A stretch of 64,000 nucleotides of DNA from Sinonovacula constricta (Eukaryota; Mollusca; Bivalvia; Cardiida; Solecurtidae). Below the pieces are notes generated by a model. That model had not been told where the DNA came from. It did not search any database and saw only the letters and a program-made list of their open reading frames with translations. Made by a program: the position numbers and the translations under genes. The stretch covers positions 23,361,260-23,425,259 of the forward strand of contig CM017561.1 in assembly GCA_007844125.1 (NCBI GenBank). The letters are read 5' to 3'. The stretch's first letter is position 1. The number at the start of each line of letters is the position of its first letter. Below, piece after piece: positions 1 to 15,539 of the stretch.

Positions 1-383
1 AGCATGTATAACGTCTTTTCCGCGACACATGGTTGCATGTTGCCGTTTTTTAAAGACTCAAAACGTCCAAAAACTACTATTAGTTTGTTTGCATGATTCT
101 TAATAAACCACAAAACAGCAACAGAAATTTTAGTAATTTTGATGAGCAAATATACTAATATACTAAACGAACTAGTTTAAAATAAAAGGGAATGACAAAA
201 GACAAATATATAGAGTTATACGATTATCACAAATAATGCCAACTAGGCCAATCAGCCGATGCTGTGGACAGAATCGCTCGCAAACCGAAAAGGAGTACTT
301 TTTAAAATGCTTTTTAAAAAATACGTATAATTAGTCAGGTGGGAAGTAAAACGGAATAAGTCGCAAGTCTTACTTAGACAAAA

Positions 384-890
384 ATGTTATTTTTAAACTA
401 CTATACAAACACGTTTTCTTATGGGAACCTAAAGTGCACCATTACTTTATCCCCTTCTAACCAAAGCCACATTATAGAGGCTTTCAATTCAACATCACGC
501 TATCTTGACAATATTCTAAGTATAGATAATCCTTTCTTTTCTCAAATGATCCATCCGATTTACCCTCAAGATCTTACTCTTAATAAAACAAATAATTGGC
601 ATTTAAATGCAGCATTTCTAGACATTAAGATCGCTTTTCAATGACAACGTCTCTACTAAAGAGAGATGATTTCAACTTTAGTATTGTGATTTATCCATAC
701 CTTGCTGGTTGCTGGTGATTCACCTCGTGCTACCTCCTATGGTAATTACATATCACTACTAAACCAAGTTTGCACGAGTTTGTACTAAAGTAGATTTCAA
801 TGCTAGAAACCGGTTTATTTCTTCTCGACTTTCACAGAAATGCTTTCGATTTTACAAATTAAGGAAGGTGTTTTCAACATTATTTCGCTG
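384..890 (+). pseudogene. Penelope-like reverse transcriptase relic
   Basis: An open frame at 384-644 contains the stretch SRYLDNILSIDNPFF followed by IYPQDLTLNK and AAFLDIKI. This matches the YxDD (motif C) region and following segment of a reverse transcriptase that is abundant in mollusc and other invertebrate genomes, which I associate with Penelope-like elements. Downstream the similarity continues in other frames (RDDFNFSIV near 665, and a FNARNRF/FYKLRKVF-like stretch near 800-890), so the gene is broken by frameshifts and stops. The upstream palm motifs are not visible. The remaining sequence to about 1690 may be the rest of the same element. The RT call is fairly sure; the exact class is less so. 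Confidence 0.6.
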
Positions 891-1690
891 AAATGATTTT
901 ATTGCTTCAAAGTATAATAGCACTAGGAAAACTCTTAATCAGCAAGGCATAAGCCCATGGTGCATTTTATGGAAATGTGTATACACAGAAATTCAATTAC
1001 TTTTTCTGACCACTTTATGCAACTATACAATCAAAAAAAGGGAATGCTGCCGGTTACAACCCGGAACACTTCGTTCTACTCCACTGCTTACAATTGACTC
1101 TATTACAAGAACTTGAATTGCTTTTAAATTACCATGGTGACCAGACACGTCGTAGAGACTATTTGAAAACAGTAACTTAAAGCCATAATTGGACTGTCCC
1201 TGTTGGATTTCTTGTCTCCTCACCACTCCAGTCGTGCCCTCGTATGTGAGACAACTTGAGCCGTCACCATGCCCTTCACGTAAGATTGCACAGTAGCTAT
1301 AACATCGGTATTTTGTTTGTACCTTTAGTAAAAATGTGCCAATTGTGGATAAATCCTCGGCTTTTTATGATAAATTGTTTGAATTTCATCGCCTATTAAC
1401 TCCCAACAATACTTCTTTGGTTTGTTGGTTAGGGTTGATTTCTATTATTCGATGATTTATTTCGTTTGTCTTCTTTTGACACTTTTGGCATATGATGTCA
1501 TGACATTGTATGACTTTATTATATTGTCCTTTTTTCCCGTATGACATCTCTTGGGCTGTTTTATTTCAAACAACTTTCTCATTTGGAACTTTTGCCGATG
1601 TTTTTATCTACTGCACATGTACATATGTTGATATTTCAATGTATTACTAGTTATTTTGTGTATATATTACTTCATTTGATCAGTTTTACC
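891..1690. other. Non-genic stretch, probable retroelement tail
   Basis: No convincing gene is seen. A pyrimidine-rich stretch near 1450-1660 may be the degraded 3' part of the retroelement that begins before 384, but I could not anchor it to a motif. The short open frame on the minus strand at 1023-1226 has no recognisable feature. Confidence 0.35.
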
Positions 1691-1779
1691 TCCCGATGCA
1701 GGTGCTTACTGTAAAATGTCTCACTTTGGCGGGATATGTTTATTTACATTGTTTGTTTGATAGAAAAAAACATTCAGGA

Positions 1780-1990
1780 GGTGCAAAGTTGGAGCGCGCC
1801 ACAAACCAGATTTAAGCACCCCAAGTCGGTCCTTTTACAGACTCACCGTTCTAAGGAGGTAACTGCCGGATTTTCAATTTGTGTGTTATGTCTTGTTTTT
1901 GTGATTTTGTCACATTTACATTTACCCTGTTTGCCTTTGTCTGGAGGTAGATTACATTGTAATATGTGTTGTTATTGTTATTGGACCTTT
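1780..1990 (+). repeat. Short interspersed repeat R1, copy 1
   Basis: Member of an unclassified dispersed family, here called R1. The family carries the core CAGTCGGTCC, then GACCGTTCCAAGGCGGTAAC, then a T-rich part. Other copies lie near 7510, 18295, 22430, 24820, 26815, 28645, 32815, 34795, 50040 and 60230. This copy belongs to the subfamily ending in TTTGCCTTTGTCTGG, as do those at 28645 and 32815. No clear tRNA boxes are seen, so I do not call it a tRNA SINE. Confidence 0.6.
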
Positions 1991-2210
1991 TCTTTTTTAC
2001 CTATTAAATATGAGTTCGTACTCGAGGTCTTTACTAAACACAGACTGGTAGAACGCCTTATTGTCCTCAAAAACCATGGGGATGTATAACTTCTTGCCAT
2101 GGTTTCAAGAAATGCTTTTTTGCTCAACGTTAGTCTCCACATTTTTCCAGCCGAAGAGGTCGGGACTTCGAAAGTGTGCGTTAATACTCCCATATTTGGT
2201 TTTCCGCGGC
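1990..2210 (-). pseudogene. Capsid-like fragment of a Polinton-type element, copy 1
   Basis: On the minus strand one frame reads IPMVFEDNKAFYQSVF and then LEYELIFN. Related stretches occur at 14.5, 33.1 and 56.0 kb, the best preserved at 14506-14736. The pattern (a hydrophobic strand, then aFYQ-VFS, then a D/EYxLxFN motif) resembles capsid-like proteins of Polinton/Maverick elements, but I cannot confirm this without a profile search. The surrounding frame is interrupted. That the four copies are homologous is seen directly; the capsid identity is tentative. Confidence 0.4.
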
Positions 2211-2990
2211 ATAAAAGCAGTCAAACAAGTCGCAGCGTCAAGAGTTACGTTATCTTCTGACTAACTGAAGCTGATTTTGCTCATTGTCGACGTATTGTAA
2301 GTCACAACTTTCATCACCAGGGGAGTTTTCAACTAGCTGTGTGAGTTTTCAATTGCCAAAAAGTAACAGCTACGTCTTATAGTGATCGAGACCTTGGTAT
2401 GCCTTAACATCCGCGAGAGAAAGGCACTTGTTCTGTAAAAAAATAGCAGTTAAGCGAGGCGGTAGTAAAATCGTCCGAAATGAGCGAAGCTTCATTGATT
2501 GGTAAATAGGAGAAAAGAAGAATATCATACTATGGCCGCACCACTACGACATGCAGACAGAAAACGAGAATAAAAAAAGCCATAAAATTCGAAGACGTTG
2601 AGATGACCATCCTCTACAAATATACATCTGAAATGTCTAAGTCTGAGGAAGCAACTCTAAAATCTTAACCTGACCACCCTGACCACCCTCTGGATACATC
2701 AAACTTGGATAGGATATAACTTATCAACCAGTACCCATGCAGACTCGGCGAGATGAGCCTAGATACAACCTAGCATTTACGTATGGAGAACGACAAAAAA
2801 GCAGACACTGTAGACCCTGAAAAGAAACGCCGTAGGTTTAAACGAATAAGAAAATCCGGAGCTCTGTACGTATAAAATCAGTTTCAGAAAACAGGAAGGC
2901 TCAGAGATATAAGCCGAATTTAGGGATAAACATCTGTAAAGCTTTACACAGTTAATTTGATAAAAATAACGAAATTCTATTATAGAGTAG
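2211..2990. repeat. Block shared with 33.3-34.0 and 15.0-15.5 kb
   Basis: No gene. The segment 2440-2860 contains phrases such as GAAATCGTCCGAAATGAGC and ATAGATTGGTAAA that recur near 33500, 35290, 15030 and 56550. All lie beside the capsid-like fragments or Polinton-like debris, so this is probably noncoding or decayed sequence of the same ancient element. Confidence 0.5.
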
Positions 2991-4790
2991 TCACAAGACT
3001 TACAGGACAGACTTTGACCTATATAATAACAATGACGGAACATCATTTTAGAAAGTGGGGAAGTTTGTAACCGGGTCGGTTTCTCCTTAATATTGGTCGT
3101 TCTATTATTGCATTCATAGGTTCATAATATGTATTCTGATTACATACCCGGTGTGGTCCGAACTGGTTTATACTTTTAATACGTCTCAGCCTCACAGATA
3201 ATCAGGTGAAATGCGTCATGCTGTAATTAAATGTTAGGGTGAGAAATCGAAGCGATGCTTATGCCAATTACCATTTCTGTAATAATTCACAGATTAAAAG
3301 GAATACGAAACGAATTTCAGCATGTCACAACAACGAATAATTTGACAGGTAGAATACGTTTTATTTGCAATCAATACACAATGCAACTATTCAACAAACA
3401 ATGAGACAAACAATTACTTAAACCTTAAACTAGATCCAAGTGCGCTGACAATAAATGTTATCTAAAATTAAAACTGTTCTTCGCATCAGTCAGACATGTT
3501 TGACAGGTTTGACAAATAATGACCGACTAAAAGAAAATCATCATGCGACTTGAAGGTTCGCGGGCCATCCGACCAACCAATCAAATTGCCCTTAACAGTA
3601 TCAACAAGTTTTAAATAATAATAAGTCGGACCAAGTATATTCGTTCAAATAATAAAACGACCCATATGTATGTGAAATCGAAACGTTGTAACAATTTATA
3701 AATCGGTTAATTCACTGATTTTAAACGAAAATAATTTTTTGAACCAAATATTATACATTTTGTTATACTGTTTATATGCAGCTTACTTACTTTTGGCATA
3801 CGGTGGCCACTATTGTAAACCATACAACGAACGTTGCATATAACACAAAGTTTGCCAATATTTGGTAGAATTTTTTTCCATGCTTATTAAAACGTGGTTT
3901 TAAGTCTGGTTCAATATAGAAAATAAATATGCTTTATAAAGTAATAAATGCATAATGTCTACTTTAGACTATGCTACTTATACCCTTCATCGATGCTAAA
4001 GTCCACTTAAGCTCGATCCATGCAATTAAAAGTTGTCAGGATACGCATTAAAGTTGTGGTGAGGCGGTCGTCGTTGAAAGGCCCTGAATGCTGCGACACT
4101 TCAGGATATAATTATAGCCTAGAACGGTAGTTATAGACGTTATGTTAACACGCAGTGCGTAAACAAAATGTTTGTAAAGTGGTGTGTTTCTCGTTTTGAT
4201 GAGTATGCTGATACAGTAAGTAATTTTGTGAAGAACAATTTATCACTACCCGGGCCTTAGAACATTCCTCAGTAGGTCAAAAATAGGGTTAGACAGCCAC
4301 GCCGAAAAGTAACTTTATAACCTAATGTCATCTATTTTGAACCAGTCGAATCTACGTATCGGCAAATTATTTGTGTATATGAAAATAACATGAGACCCTT
4401 TTCGCGATTCTTCTATATATTGACGAAAAGAAAATACCTCTTGTAATTATTGACATTGAACATACCTTATTAGTTCATCAATCGTTATAGCATGCGAGTG
4501 GTAAATGATTATGGTTACAGATATACCAGTAGGATTGGCATTTAATATCGTTATATTCTCTTTTGTTAATTTCTTTCCCCATCCTGCTTTCCTTTTCATT
4601 TGTTTTCCTTCTTTCACTCTGCCTCTCTCTATTTGTCTCTCTCTCAGTGCCTCTCTCTTGTTTTAAATCTGATACCACTGTCAATTATTTAATTTTCCCC
4701 TAATGAAATATTTTAAAATGTGCTTCAAATATCGATAATGGGAACATCTATGTCAAATAGATTAAGGTCAAGATAGTAAGTAATAAAATA
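2990..4790. other. Non-genic flank of gene A, shared in part with 36.0-36.5 kb
   Basis: The stretch 2990-3160 matches 36020-36190 and 4470-4790 matches 36210-36530. In the latter region these two pieces are adjacent, so 3165-4465 is either inserted here or deleted there. A pyrimidine-rich CT tract lies at 4590-4665. A short part near 3680-3750 resembles 18055-18105. I see no coding exon. Confidence 0.45.
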
Positions 4791-5340
4791 AAATTTAAAT
4801 GAATGGATGACTCGAAATATCTTTGACGTTTTCATATAATGTTCGAGAGGATTGACGAGGTATTTAATATTGCCTGGCTACGCAAGTTAAACATTTGTTG
4901 TTAAGTTATGGATTCGGATGGAACTGGATAACTAAGACCATATGCGATATTGATGTTTCATTCATACTTCTAACCAAAACTTACTAAATATTAAAAGCAC
5001 AAAAAGATTCAACCTATGCCCTGATATCACTGATACTACAACTCTGGACATTTTAAAAACGATTGTTTAACTTGAGTGTTATCTAAATATAAATATGACT
5101 TTTAAATATAATTAGTCATATGCACATTTTCATTGCTCAAGCCATAAGTCCATAAAGGGAAATGAAACAAAAAACAGTGTTGGAAATTAAGAAAGTACAA
5201 TTAACATAATGGAAAACCAAATGTTTAGCTATTAGAACACGAATATCAAGTATTCTTTTCATTATGAAAGATTTATCCATCAGCTTGAATTACTAATATG
5301 TTTGAGAGACTTCTTTCAAAGTGAATCTTTCTTATTTATT

Positions 5341-5405
5341 TGTTATGTGAGCGTATGTGTGAATGTGTAATTGTGTGCGTGTGTGTGAGTGCATGCGTGC
5401 TTATG
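5341..5405. repeat. Imperfect GT-rich tract downstream of gene A
   Basis: Degenerate (TG)n tract. Equivalent tracts lie downstream of gene B (26930-27035) and gene C (47915-47975), so the tract predates the duplications. Confidence 0.7.
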
Positions 5406-5560
5406 CATACAGTCTTTCTTTAATATCCCATCTATCTTCATTTACTGTAATCCGGTCAGTGGCATATATTACTTTGAACAAAGTATTATATTTAAGAAAA
5501 ATCAGAAAAAGTATAAGGGCTTTTATTTAAATACAAACACAAAAAAGTATCTTGCTATCT

Positions 5561-5570
5561 TTTATTTATT
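5561..5570 (-). promoter_or_regulatory. Polyadenylation signal, gene A
   Basis: On the minus strand this reads as two overlapping AATAAA hexamers about 330 bases after the stop codon. They are followed by a T/GT-rich stretch (ACTTTTTTGTGTTTG) of the kind that binds cleavage factors. The arrangement is conserved below genes B and C, supporting a transcript end near 5545. Confidence 0.65.
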
Positions 5571-5897
5571 ATTGACTTTACAGACTGATGTTAATTTATA
5601 TCTGTATTAAATAGCTATGTGAAATAAAATACGCTTTCAGTATTTTGTGGGGTCGATAATTATGTTGTAACCAAAGTTGAGTTTGGATTTTAGAATTCGT
5701 TGGTTCCTTTTTTGGTTTCAGAAATATGCATCCTGGTTATATTTATATTTTCTAGAAGTAAAACAAACTATATGAACAGTATATTCTAGAAAGGTCTGAA
5801 CAACTGCTCTGTTTCGACGATTATGTGTGCGTGGAGTTTGTTTTAGATTAAGTCATAGCATGATGACTTAGGAGAAGAGTTCCACATCACTCGTGAT

Positions 5898-9365
<3,468 letters not shown>

Positions 9366-9454
9366 TTTGAACCTGAAATAAATTGTAATAAGAAAATATT
9401 AGTCACGTTTACTACCGTGAAACAATGCTGCCAATATAAATTGAAAAAAAGAAA

Positions 9455-9545
9455 AACTCAATATCACACACATGCACACACTCGTACACGCATACACGCA
9501 CGCACACGCATGCATACACACACGCACGCATAAACAAACGCATAC
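9455..9545. repeat. CA-rich tract in intron 1 of gene A
   Basis: Imperfect (CA)n tract upstream of the ATG microexon. Syntenic tracts occur in gene B (31635-31690) and gene C (51705-51800). Confidence 0.75.
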
Positions 9546-10136
9546 ACAAGTTCCTTTAACGCAATAAAAAAAGAACCGGTAAGAATTTGTCAAAATCATT
9601 ACATATATAAAAACATGAGTGCGTAATGACTTTATTCTCTTTTCCGAGCTAGCATATTTACAGCTCTTAAAGCTAGACAAAACACATCTGAATTTATTTG
9701 AAGCCTTAGGTCATTTGAAACTGTCATGAAATAAAAGGTAAAACAACTTTATATCAACTCAACTTGCTCTAATTTTACATAATATAAATATTTAAAAATG
9801 TTCAGATTTAAACAAGGGTAGACGTGTATAAGATAGTTTTCACAACGATCTTACATTTGTTCATCATTGGAATAAAGGAAATTATGAACTGTTATTTTAA
9901 CAGACAATGTCCTTTACTATAATTTAATTTTGTGATACGATTGAGGGGCTATTTTTTATTTTAGGTACAAAAGAAAATAAGAATAGTACTACTTTAGAAG
10001 AAAAAATATATTCATATGTTTGAAATTAAAATGTTTGAGACATCACTACCTATGCCTTACAGTCAGTTTGAGCAAGCACTGCCGATTGGTGTTATAAATA
10101 AAATATAAAAATATAACCGTTACTTAATTTACTTAC

Positions 10137-10210
10137 GGATATATCCTCAACTTGCCTTTGTCATCAACGAAATGCAGCTCTCTTTACAAATGTTCTTGCG
10201 AGTCATTTTA
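10137..10210 (-). promoter_or_regulatory. Noncoding first exon of gene A (5' UTR)
   Basis: A strong donor CC|GTAAGT lies at 10137/10136. The sequence just upstream of it (to about 10205) is conserved at 32357-32415 and 52212-52275, always at the same distance ahead of the coding microexon, whose acceptor is at 9374-9373. The small ATG exon carries only seven bases of leader, so an upstream leader exon is required. The transcription start is not determined and the right edge is approximate. Confidence 0.6.
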
Positions 10211-10215
10211 TGTTT

Positions 10216-10218
<3 letters not shown>

Positions 10219-10303
<85 letters not shown>

Positions 10304-10317
10304 TATATATATATATT
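10219..10317. repeat. (AT)n array at the putative promoter of gene A
   Basis: About 40 AT units plus an interrupted tail, directly upstream (minus-strand sense) of the presumed first exon. Genes B and C have only short AT-rich sequence at this place. Confidence 0.95.
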
Positions 10318-10319
10318 AC

Positions 10320-11390
10320 GAAATTAAAAAGTATCCCGATTAACTTGACAATCTATAATCTGTTTTTATTAGGCAAATGAACAAGCACGTCATAAACAAC
10401 ATGACAATCTGCACGTATGTGGCGCATGAACAAATACGTGGGCTGAGCAAAACAAACAGTTCGCGGTATTTTTATTTGGTTTTGCAAAGACAACCACGTC
10501 AGTCGTTATTCTCTTTGTAAATTACATTTAATTGAAATAGTATTTAATAATAACGAGAAAGATTGTATCTCTCTAGTCGCGACGCGCTTGTAAAACATTG
10601 AAGTATTTCCTTAATTTTGACAATGAAAAATGCATCCAAATTTTGCTGTCAGCCTAAAAAGCAACAACGGGTTAATAACACACGCAAATGACGAAAAGGT
10701 AATATGATATGATCACACATTTCAATGACTCAAAAAGGGCCAAATACCCGGTACATTTAAGTTGATATATAGTTCAATTAACGGGCATAACTCTTGTTAA
10801 ATACATTTCTTTATAAAACATTTACAGTTTTAAATAAATATTAGCATGATGCCACATAGATCTTTTGTATGAATTCGTGCTCCTGTGTTGGGTTAATGCC
10901 TTGAAGGCTTATCAATATACATTTTTATATGTTTTACACCATTTTTGTAAGCGGTTATATGAAAAATGAGTGGTTGCATGAACACTGTTTATAATGTTTT
11001 TTAAGTTTAACTACATGTGGGGTGAATTTATGTATGTTAATAAGCGGATTCAGCTGTAATGAAGAAGTGTTTACATAATACGTGTTAAAAGCTGCTGACC
11101 CGATAAGCCAGACCAAAATACTTTTGATATCCACATTAATTTAAATGCATAAATACATGGTGTGCATCTGCAGGCTGCAAGCTACGGCAAACACTGCATG
11201 ATTAAGTACTGCAGAGTTCATCTGGACTTGAGAAGAGATCTGGCACGTGTTTGGGGTGTGGAATCGCCGTCGATAACAAGTTTTTTTCTATTGTCGACCC
11301 CTTAGATACAACACAGAGCGATTCCACACTTCGAGAGCCTGGGATAATGAGGTTGGTTGAATCTCTGTCATCGAATATTTTACTTAGAGA
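10320..11390. other. Intergenic flank of gene A, duplicated at 52.3-53.75 kb
   Basis: No exon seen. High similarity to the right flank of gene C, for example the phrase ending GAAGAAGTGTTTACATAATACG at about 11060 in pieces. The C copy carries an extra 435 bases near 52966-53400 and a solo LTR at 53751, both absent here, which marks the insertion points. Confidence 0.6.
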
Positions 11391-11394
11391 AGAA

Positions 11395-11965
11395 TGAATG
11401 CAACATGTTGCCGCCCTCGACGTGCGCGCGGACCGGAAATGCACGTACTTCGTCAACAGGACCCAGTCGGAGAGGTCCTACATTGAAACCTTTATTTAAA
11501 GAAGGTTATGCAATGTATGTATCTTCTGAACCCCTACATCTAGACTGGCTCTACAAGCATTAAGCGATGAATTAGACCGTATCCGCCGTAGGAGCATCAT
11601 AGATTAACCTATACCAGACCGCAAGCCTCAGCTTCTGCGGAATAGAAATACTAGGGATTGCCGATGAGCTGTCGAAAAGGTCCACCACAAAGTTTACAAC
11701 AACATTGATGTCCTCCTACAGGCCGACGAATTAAATGCATGCAGGAAGACGAGCCTGAGGCTAGGAGGCTCGATCCGGCGCTCTTCTACACGAGTCTTCT
11801 GGGACGGCCTCCTTAAAAAATGAAAATTGACCTGCTAACAGACTATGACATGCATCTGTTTATCAAAAAGGACATCAGGGACGGTATCTCAATAGTGGAT
11901 AAGTTTAACATGACGCTAACAACCTCTACAACTGTGTAATGAGCCTTCAGCAACTGGTGGGAGAT
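11395..11965 (+). pseudogene. Polinton-like DNA polymerase B relic, copy A
   Basis: The plus strand carries, in several frames, the remains of a protein-primed type B DNA polymerase of the Polinton/Maverick kind. Near 11765-11880 there are traces of the VFWDGLLKK stretch and the DYDMHLF region. Near 11925-11965 there are traces of the NNLYN and VGDF region. The better preserved twin at 54738-55085 makes the match readable. Frameshifts and stops show it is dead. Confidence 0.5.
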
Positions 11966-13732
11966 TTAGTGGGTGGGCGACTGCGGAGATAACAACAAAC
12001 GCAATCGGATCTAATCAAGATGGTTCCAGAAATATACCTCTGTATCCAGTTGAGCTTCACAATGCGAGTACTGTTTATCTGTTTGGTCAAGACTGCCTAT
12101 AAGTACAAACGTTGTAGATGTCTAGGCATTAGCATGACCTTCTATGTGATGAGGTGACGTCGACTGAGGTCTATATACAGTGAATCTCTGCAAAAAGATA
12201 CCGACCCGGCTACACCAAAACCTTTGTGATTTTAATAATAGATGAAAAGATCACAGAGCATTCCCATTTTGGCAGAACCCTTGGATAGATCTGTATACCA
12301 AGGAACACCAAGATAATAAAATATGCTACTAGCATCTTTGAAAAAAGCTGTTCAAGCCGACAAATAGGAGCATGTACGACAATATCATGGAGAACTTACC
12401 CACCCGTGTACGTTCTTTACAAACTACTGCAGTGAATGGCTGATACGGAATGCGGATTTAAAAACTAGTCATTATATACTTCCAAACTCGGACTTCCGCC
12501 TACTAACCTAAACACAGTGAGACATTACTATGACTCTCATACTGCTTAACGTCTGATATGCCACAGAAAGCCAGTCACTTGTCAGCAGGCAAGTCCGACG
12601 TTATTCGGCATACATCTATCATATACGGCCAATGTTTCGACAGCGAACATGTGCAAGAGATTTCCTTCTTTGCACCAGTCTAGGAGGATCTCAGTCGATT
12701 CTTCATCTTTTAAAGCGTGAAGCAGCTACGGACTATTAAGCTTTTGAGTGTTTCATCGGATGACCAACTAGCAAATATACATATGATTGTCAAGGGACAA
12801 GGACCGTCCAAATATGTATCATGTCAACCGTACCCATTGTGCTGTATATAATACCGAAAAGTCGAACTCGTTTTATGATTTTCGATGCTTTAACCAGTAA
12901 ACTAAGCGGCACAAAAAGTTAATGAAATATACATTACCTCTCTCGTTTGGTGATTGTCTCACGTTGCATAAAAGTCTTTTTAACGAGGTTCATGGCTTAA
13001 AGTTTCAAGTTGATTGCTCTTGCTCTGACCGGCGACCAGAGTGTTTTCGGCCATTACAGAATCTACATCCTTAAAAGTCTGGCGAAGTGACTTTGATAGC
13101 AAAGCTTATCTTTGATATAATCAAGCTGCTATGTCCTCTTTTAGCTCGCTTGTGAATGATGGGCTGCAGTATCAATAGGTCTTCGTCGCAAGAACCTGTG
13201 TAATACCTAAAACGGTCATTTTGGGGTTTGCACCCCAAGGGCGGCCAATCAGTGATATGATTGATGGACTAGAGACAATGTCGCCGTGTTAGATGACTTT
13301 GGCAATTTCTTTTCCGTTTGCTTCTGCAATTGACATTATTTTCTGTGATGACTGGTAGTGTCAGCCTTTCGTTTCACATGGGCTTCTTAGGAGTTATTTT
13401 TTATCTTCAGCCTACAATTAGTTGCCGGAGCCCCCTATTTACAGATTTCTGTTTTAACTACTGGCCGAGGGCTACCCTTTGAGGTTCTCTCGGTGGGCCT
13501 TACTCTCCGGAGGCGAAGTCGGTTTCTTGACCAGTGGTTCCTACTATGTCAAAAGTATAATTTCCTGGAGATTTTCCATTCATTGTGCACTGCAGTTTCC
13601 GTCAGCCTTCAAAGTGACAGTGCTCAGCAATGGTAAGCATTGGTGTAAAAGAAGCTAAGTAAATCGGCCCAGGGCGCCTCCTATACTGCTACCGATGATG
13701 AACTCTACCTGGACAAAACCGACGATTATTCC
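11966..13732. other. Segment present beside gene A but missing beside gene C
   Basis: In the gene C flank the sequence joins directly from the GGTGGGAGATTTTAG equivalent to the CGCTTCCAGAATTCC equivalent. This 1.77 kb is therefore either lost there or inserted here. The start could continue the polymerase relic. I see no intact frame over about 75 codons and recognise no other domain. It may hold further decayed Polinton-type sequence. Confidence 0.4.
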
Positions 13733-14435
13733 ATCGCTTCCAGAATTCCGTCTATCATTTCGGTCCAAACCGCCTCAAGAAAGTTTTAATACAGAAAACT
13801 TTGAAAGCAAGTGGACAGCAGAACGCACCAATAAAGACACAAAGACCCACAACCAGAACAACAACAAAGCGCCGAGAGTGGATTACGGCAAAATGCTGTC
13901 GTCCTCTCTTCAAAAAGCATAAGGTTCGCACTTAATCGTGCAACCGATCACACATTCAATGGCATATGTCCTCATCGTCGATCCATATTCACGCCCTTTT
14001 GATATATGTTCTAGTGTGCATTAGCGCTGGGCACTTGAAGTCGATGTGTTCAAACTCGCCGATGTCTTCAGTCTCAAGCAAACCTTACGCTTATATTGTT
14101 TCCTCATGGCCAGTGGTCTGCTGATGATGGTCTGGCGGTGCTTTAAGCCATGGTCTTTTAGGAATTGAAGAGCATTATACAACAACGCATCCATAACGAC
14201 GAAGAGATAAATATTCAAGAAGTCAGCCGACGGCTCTTCTCTGGTCAGATGCATCGCCATGCTCTCATTGCAATTCATCGTCCATTATCATGATAGTCGC
14301 CGTCGATAATTTTCTGCAGGTCAAGCCAGAGGTGAGCGATGTGGGGTGGGTTTGAGAGCAGACATTTGGAGAGGACTTTAGTGCCTCTGTGGGGAGGTTG
14401 ATTACACGACCACCCCATCCTACACTGCGAATAAC
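13733..14435. other. Decayed element sequence shared with 55.08-55.75 kb
   Basis: The plus-strand frame 13695-13922 and its counterpart near 55085-55288 share a basic, Thr/Asn-rich stretch, but the frames differ between copies. I treat this as non-functional debris of the same element. Confidence 0.4.
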
Positions 14436-14499
14436 TTGCTGGTACCGGTGAATGGCTTAAAAGTAGTTCGGTATGCCTTCCACAGTTGGCTTCACCTCG

Positions 14500-14770
14500 G
14501 CTTCTTCAGAGTTTTACAAGGCCCATGTTTGGCAGACGAAAACATATGCCAATATGTATCTCGGTTGCCAGCTGTGTCTGCGTGCTTTCCAGACTCTCAA
14601 TGCTGTAGGAGGTCATTTTTCGCCATTTGCCATCAATGACTCGGACATAGTCGTTAAATGTAAGGTCGTACTCAAAGCGGTCACTGAACACTGTCTGGTA
14701 GAATGGCGCATGGCCAAACCGGAGCCAAAAGTTCATCGGGATGTGGAACTGCTTGCCATAGGCTCAAGCA
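14500..14770 (-). pseudogene. Capsid-like fragment of a Polinton-type element, copy 2
   Basis: The best preserved copy. The minus-strand frame 14736-14506 reads GHAPFYQTVFSDRFEYDLTF and continues NDYVRVI. Just upstream is an IPMNFWL strand, reached only by counting the start as internal. The twin at 56.0 kb has the same fragment with frame breaks. Only about 75-90 codons survive in any frame. The homology among the four copies is clear; the capsid identity is a family-level guess. Confidence 0.45.
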
Positions 14771-14999
14771 ATGCTATTTTTCGTAGAGTTGGTCTCCACT
14801 TTGTTATGTATCAAGCCAATAATTATGATTTTGTGACTGGAAGAACGGGATGTTAATGGGCGTCTTCATTGACTGCTTTAATGAAATTCGTAAAACAGAG
14901 GAGGTGCTGTCAAACGGCAGGGACTACTCAAAGGTTACGATCGACAAAAGAGCAGCTTCGTCCTAAGGCACGTGAAAGAGCGCTACTAGGTCTATCAAC

Positions 15000-15480
15000 C
15001 ATAGAAGTTAAATGCGGCAGTAGTGAAATCGTCCGAAATTTGCTTAACTTCATAGGTTGGAAAAGATGAGTAAAGAAGAATTTTATACTTGCTATAGCAG
15101 AAACGATACAAAATTCAGACATAGACGTAGCAAATCCATGACATAAGAAAACAATGAGATAAAAATCATCGACAAAGCTTCATCTGAAACATCAAATTCT
15201 GAGGAAACAGCTCTAGAGACGTAAAATGAACGTGTCTAGATATATCAGACTTGGATCGGACAAACTTTATGAGCCAGTATCGGGAGCTCAGAGGGATTTA
15301 TAAAGCTATGCATACTCAGCGGAGTGAGCTTAGATATAACGCTGATTATAGCTATAGAAAAGGAAAAAACTCAGAGACTGAAGACTTTGAAAACAAACAA
15401 AATTCTGGAGTTCTGTACGGCTAGAAGTAGCAAAAAAGAAAGCTTTAAGGTATAAAATAACAAATCGTGAAAAAATAACA
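15000..15480. repeat. Duplicated noncoding block, twin of 56.5-57.0 kb
   Basis: Contains GAAATCGTCCGAAATTTGC and the following A-rich segment that also occurs near 2460, 33500, 35290 and 56550. No gene seen. Confidence 0.5.
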
Positions 15481-15539
15481 CAGATGCTAACTTTAAAATG
15501 TAAAATTGGTAAATGTAGTCTACAAAACCCAAAGAAAAC

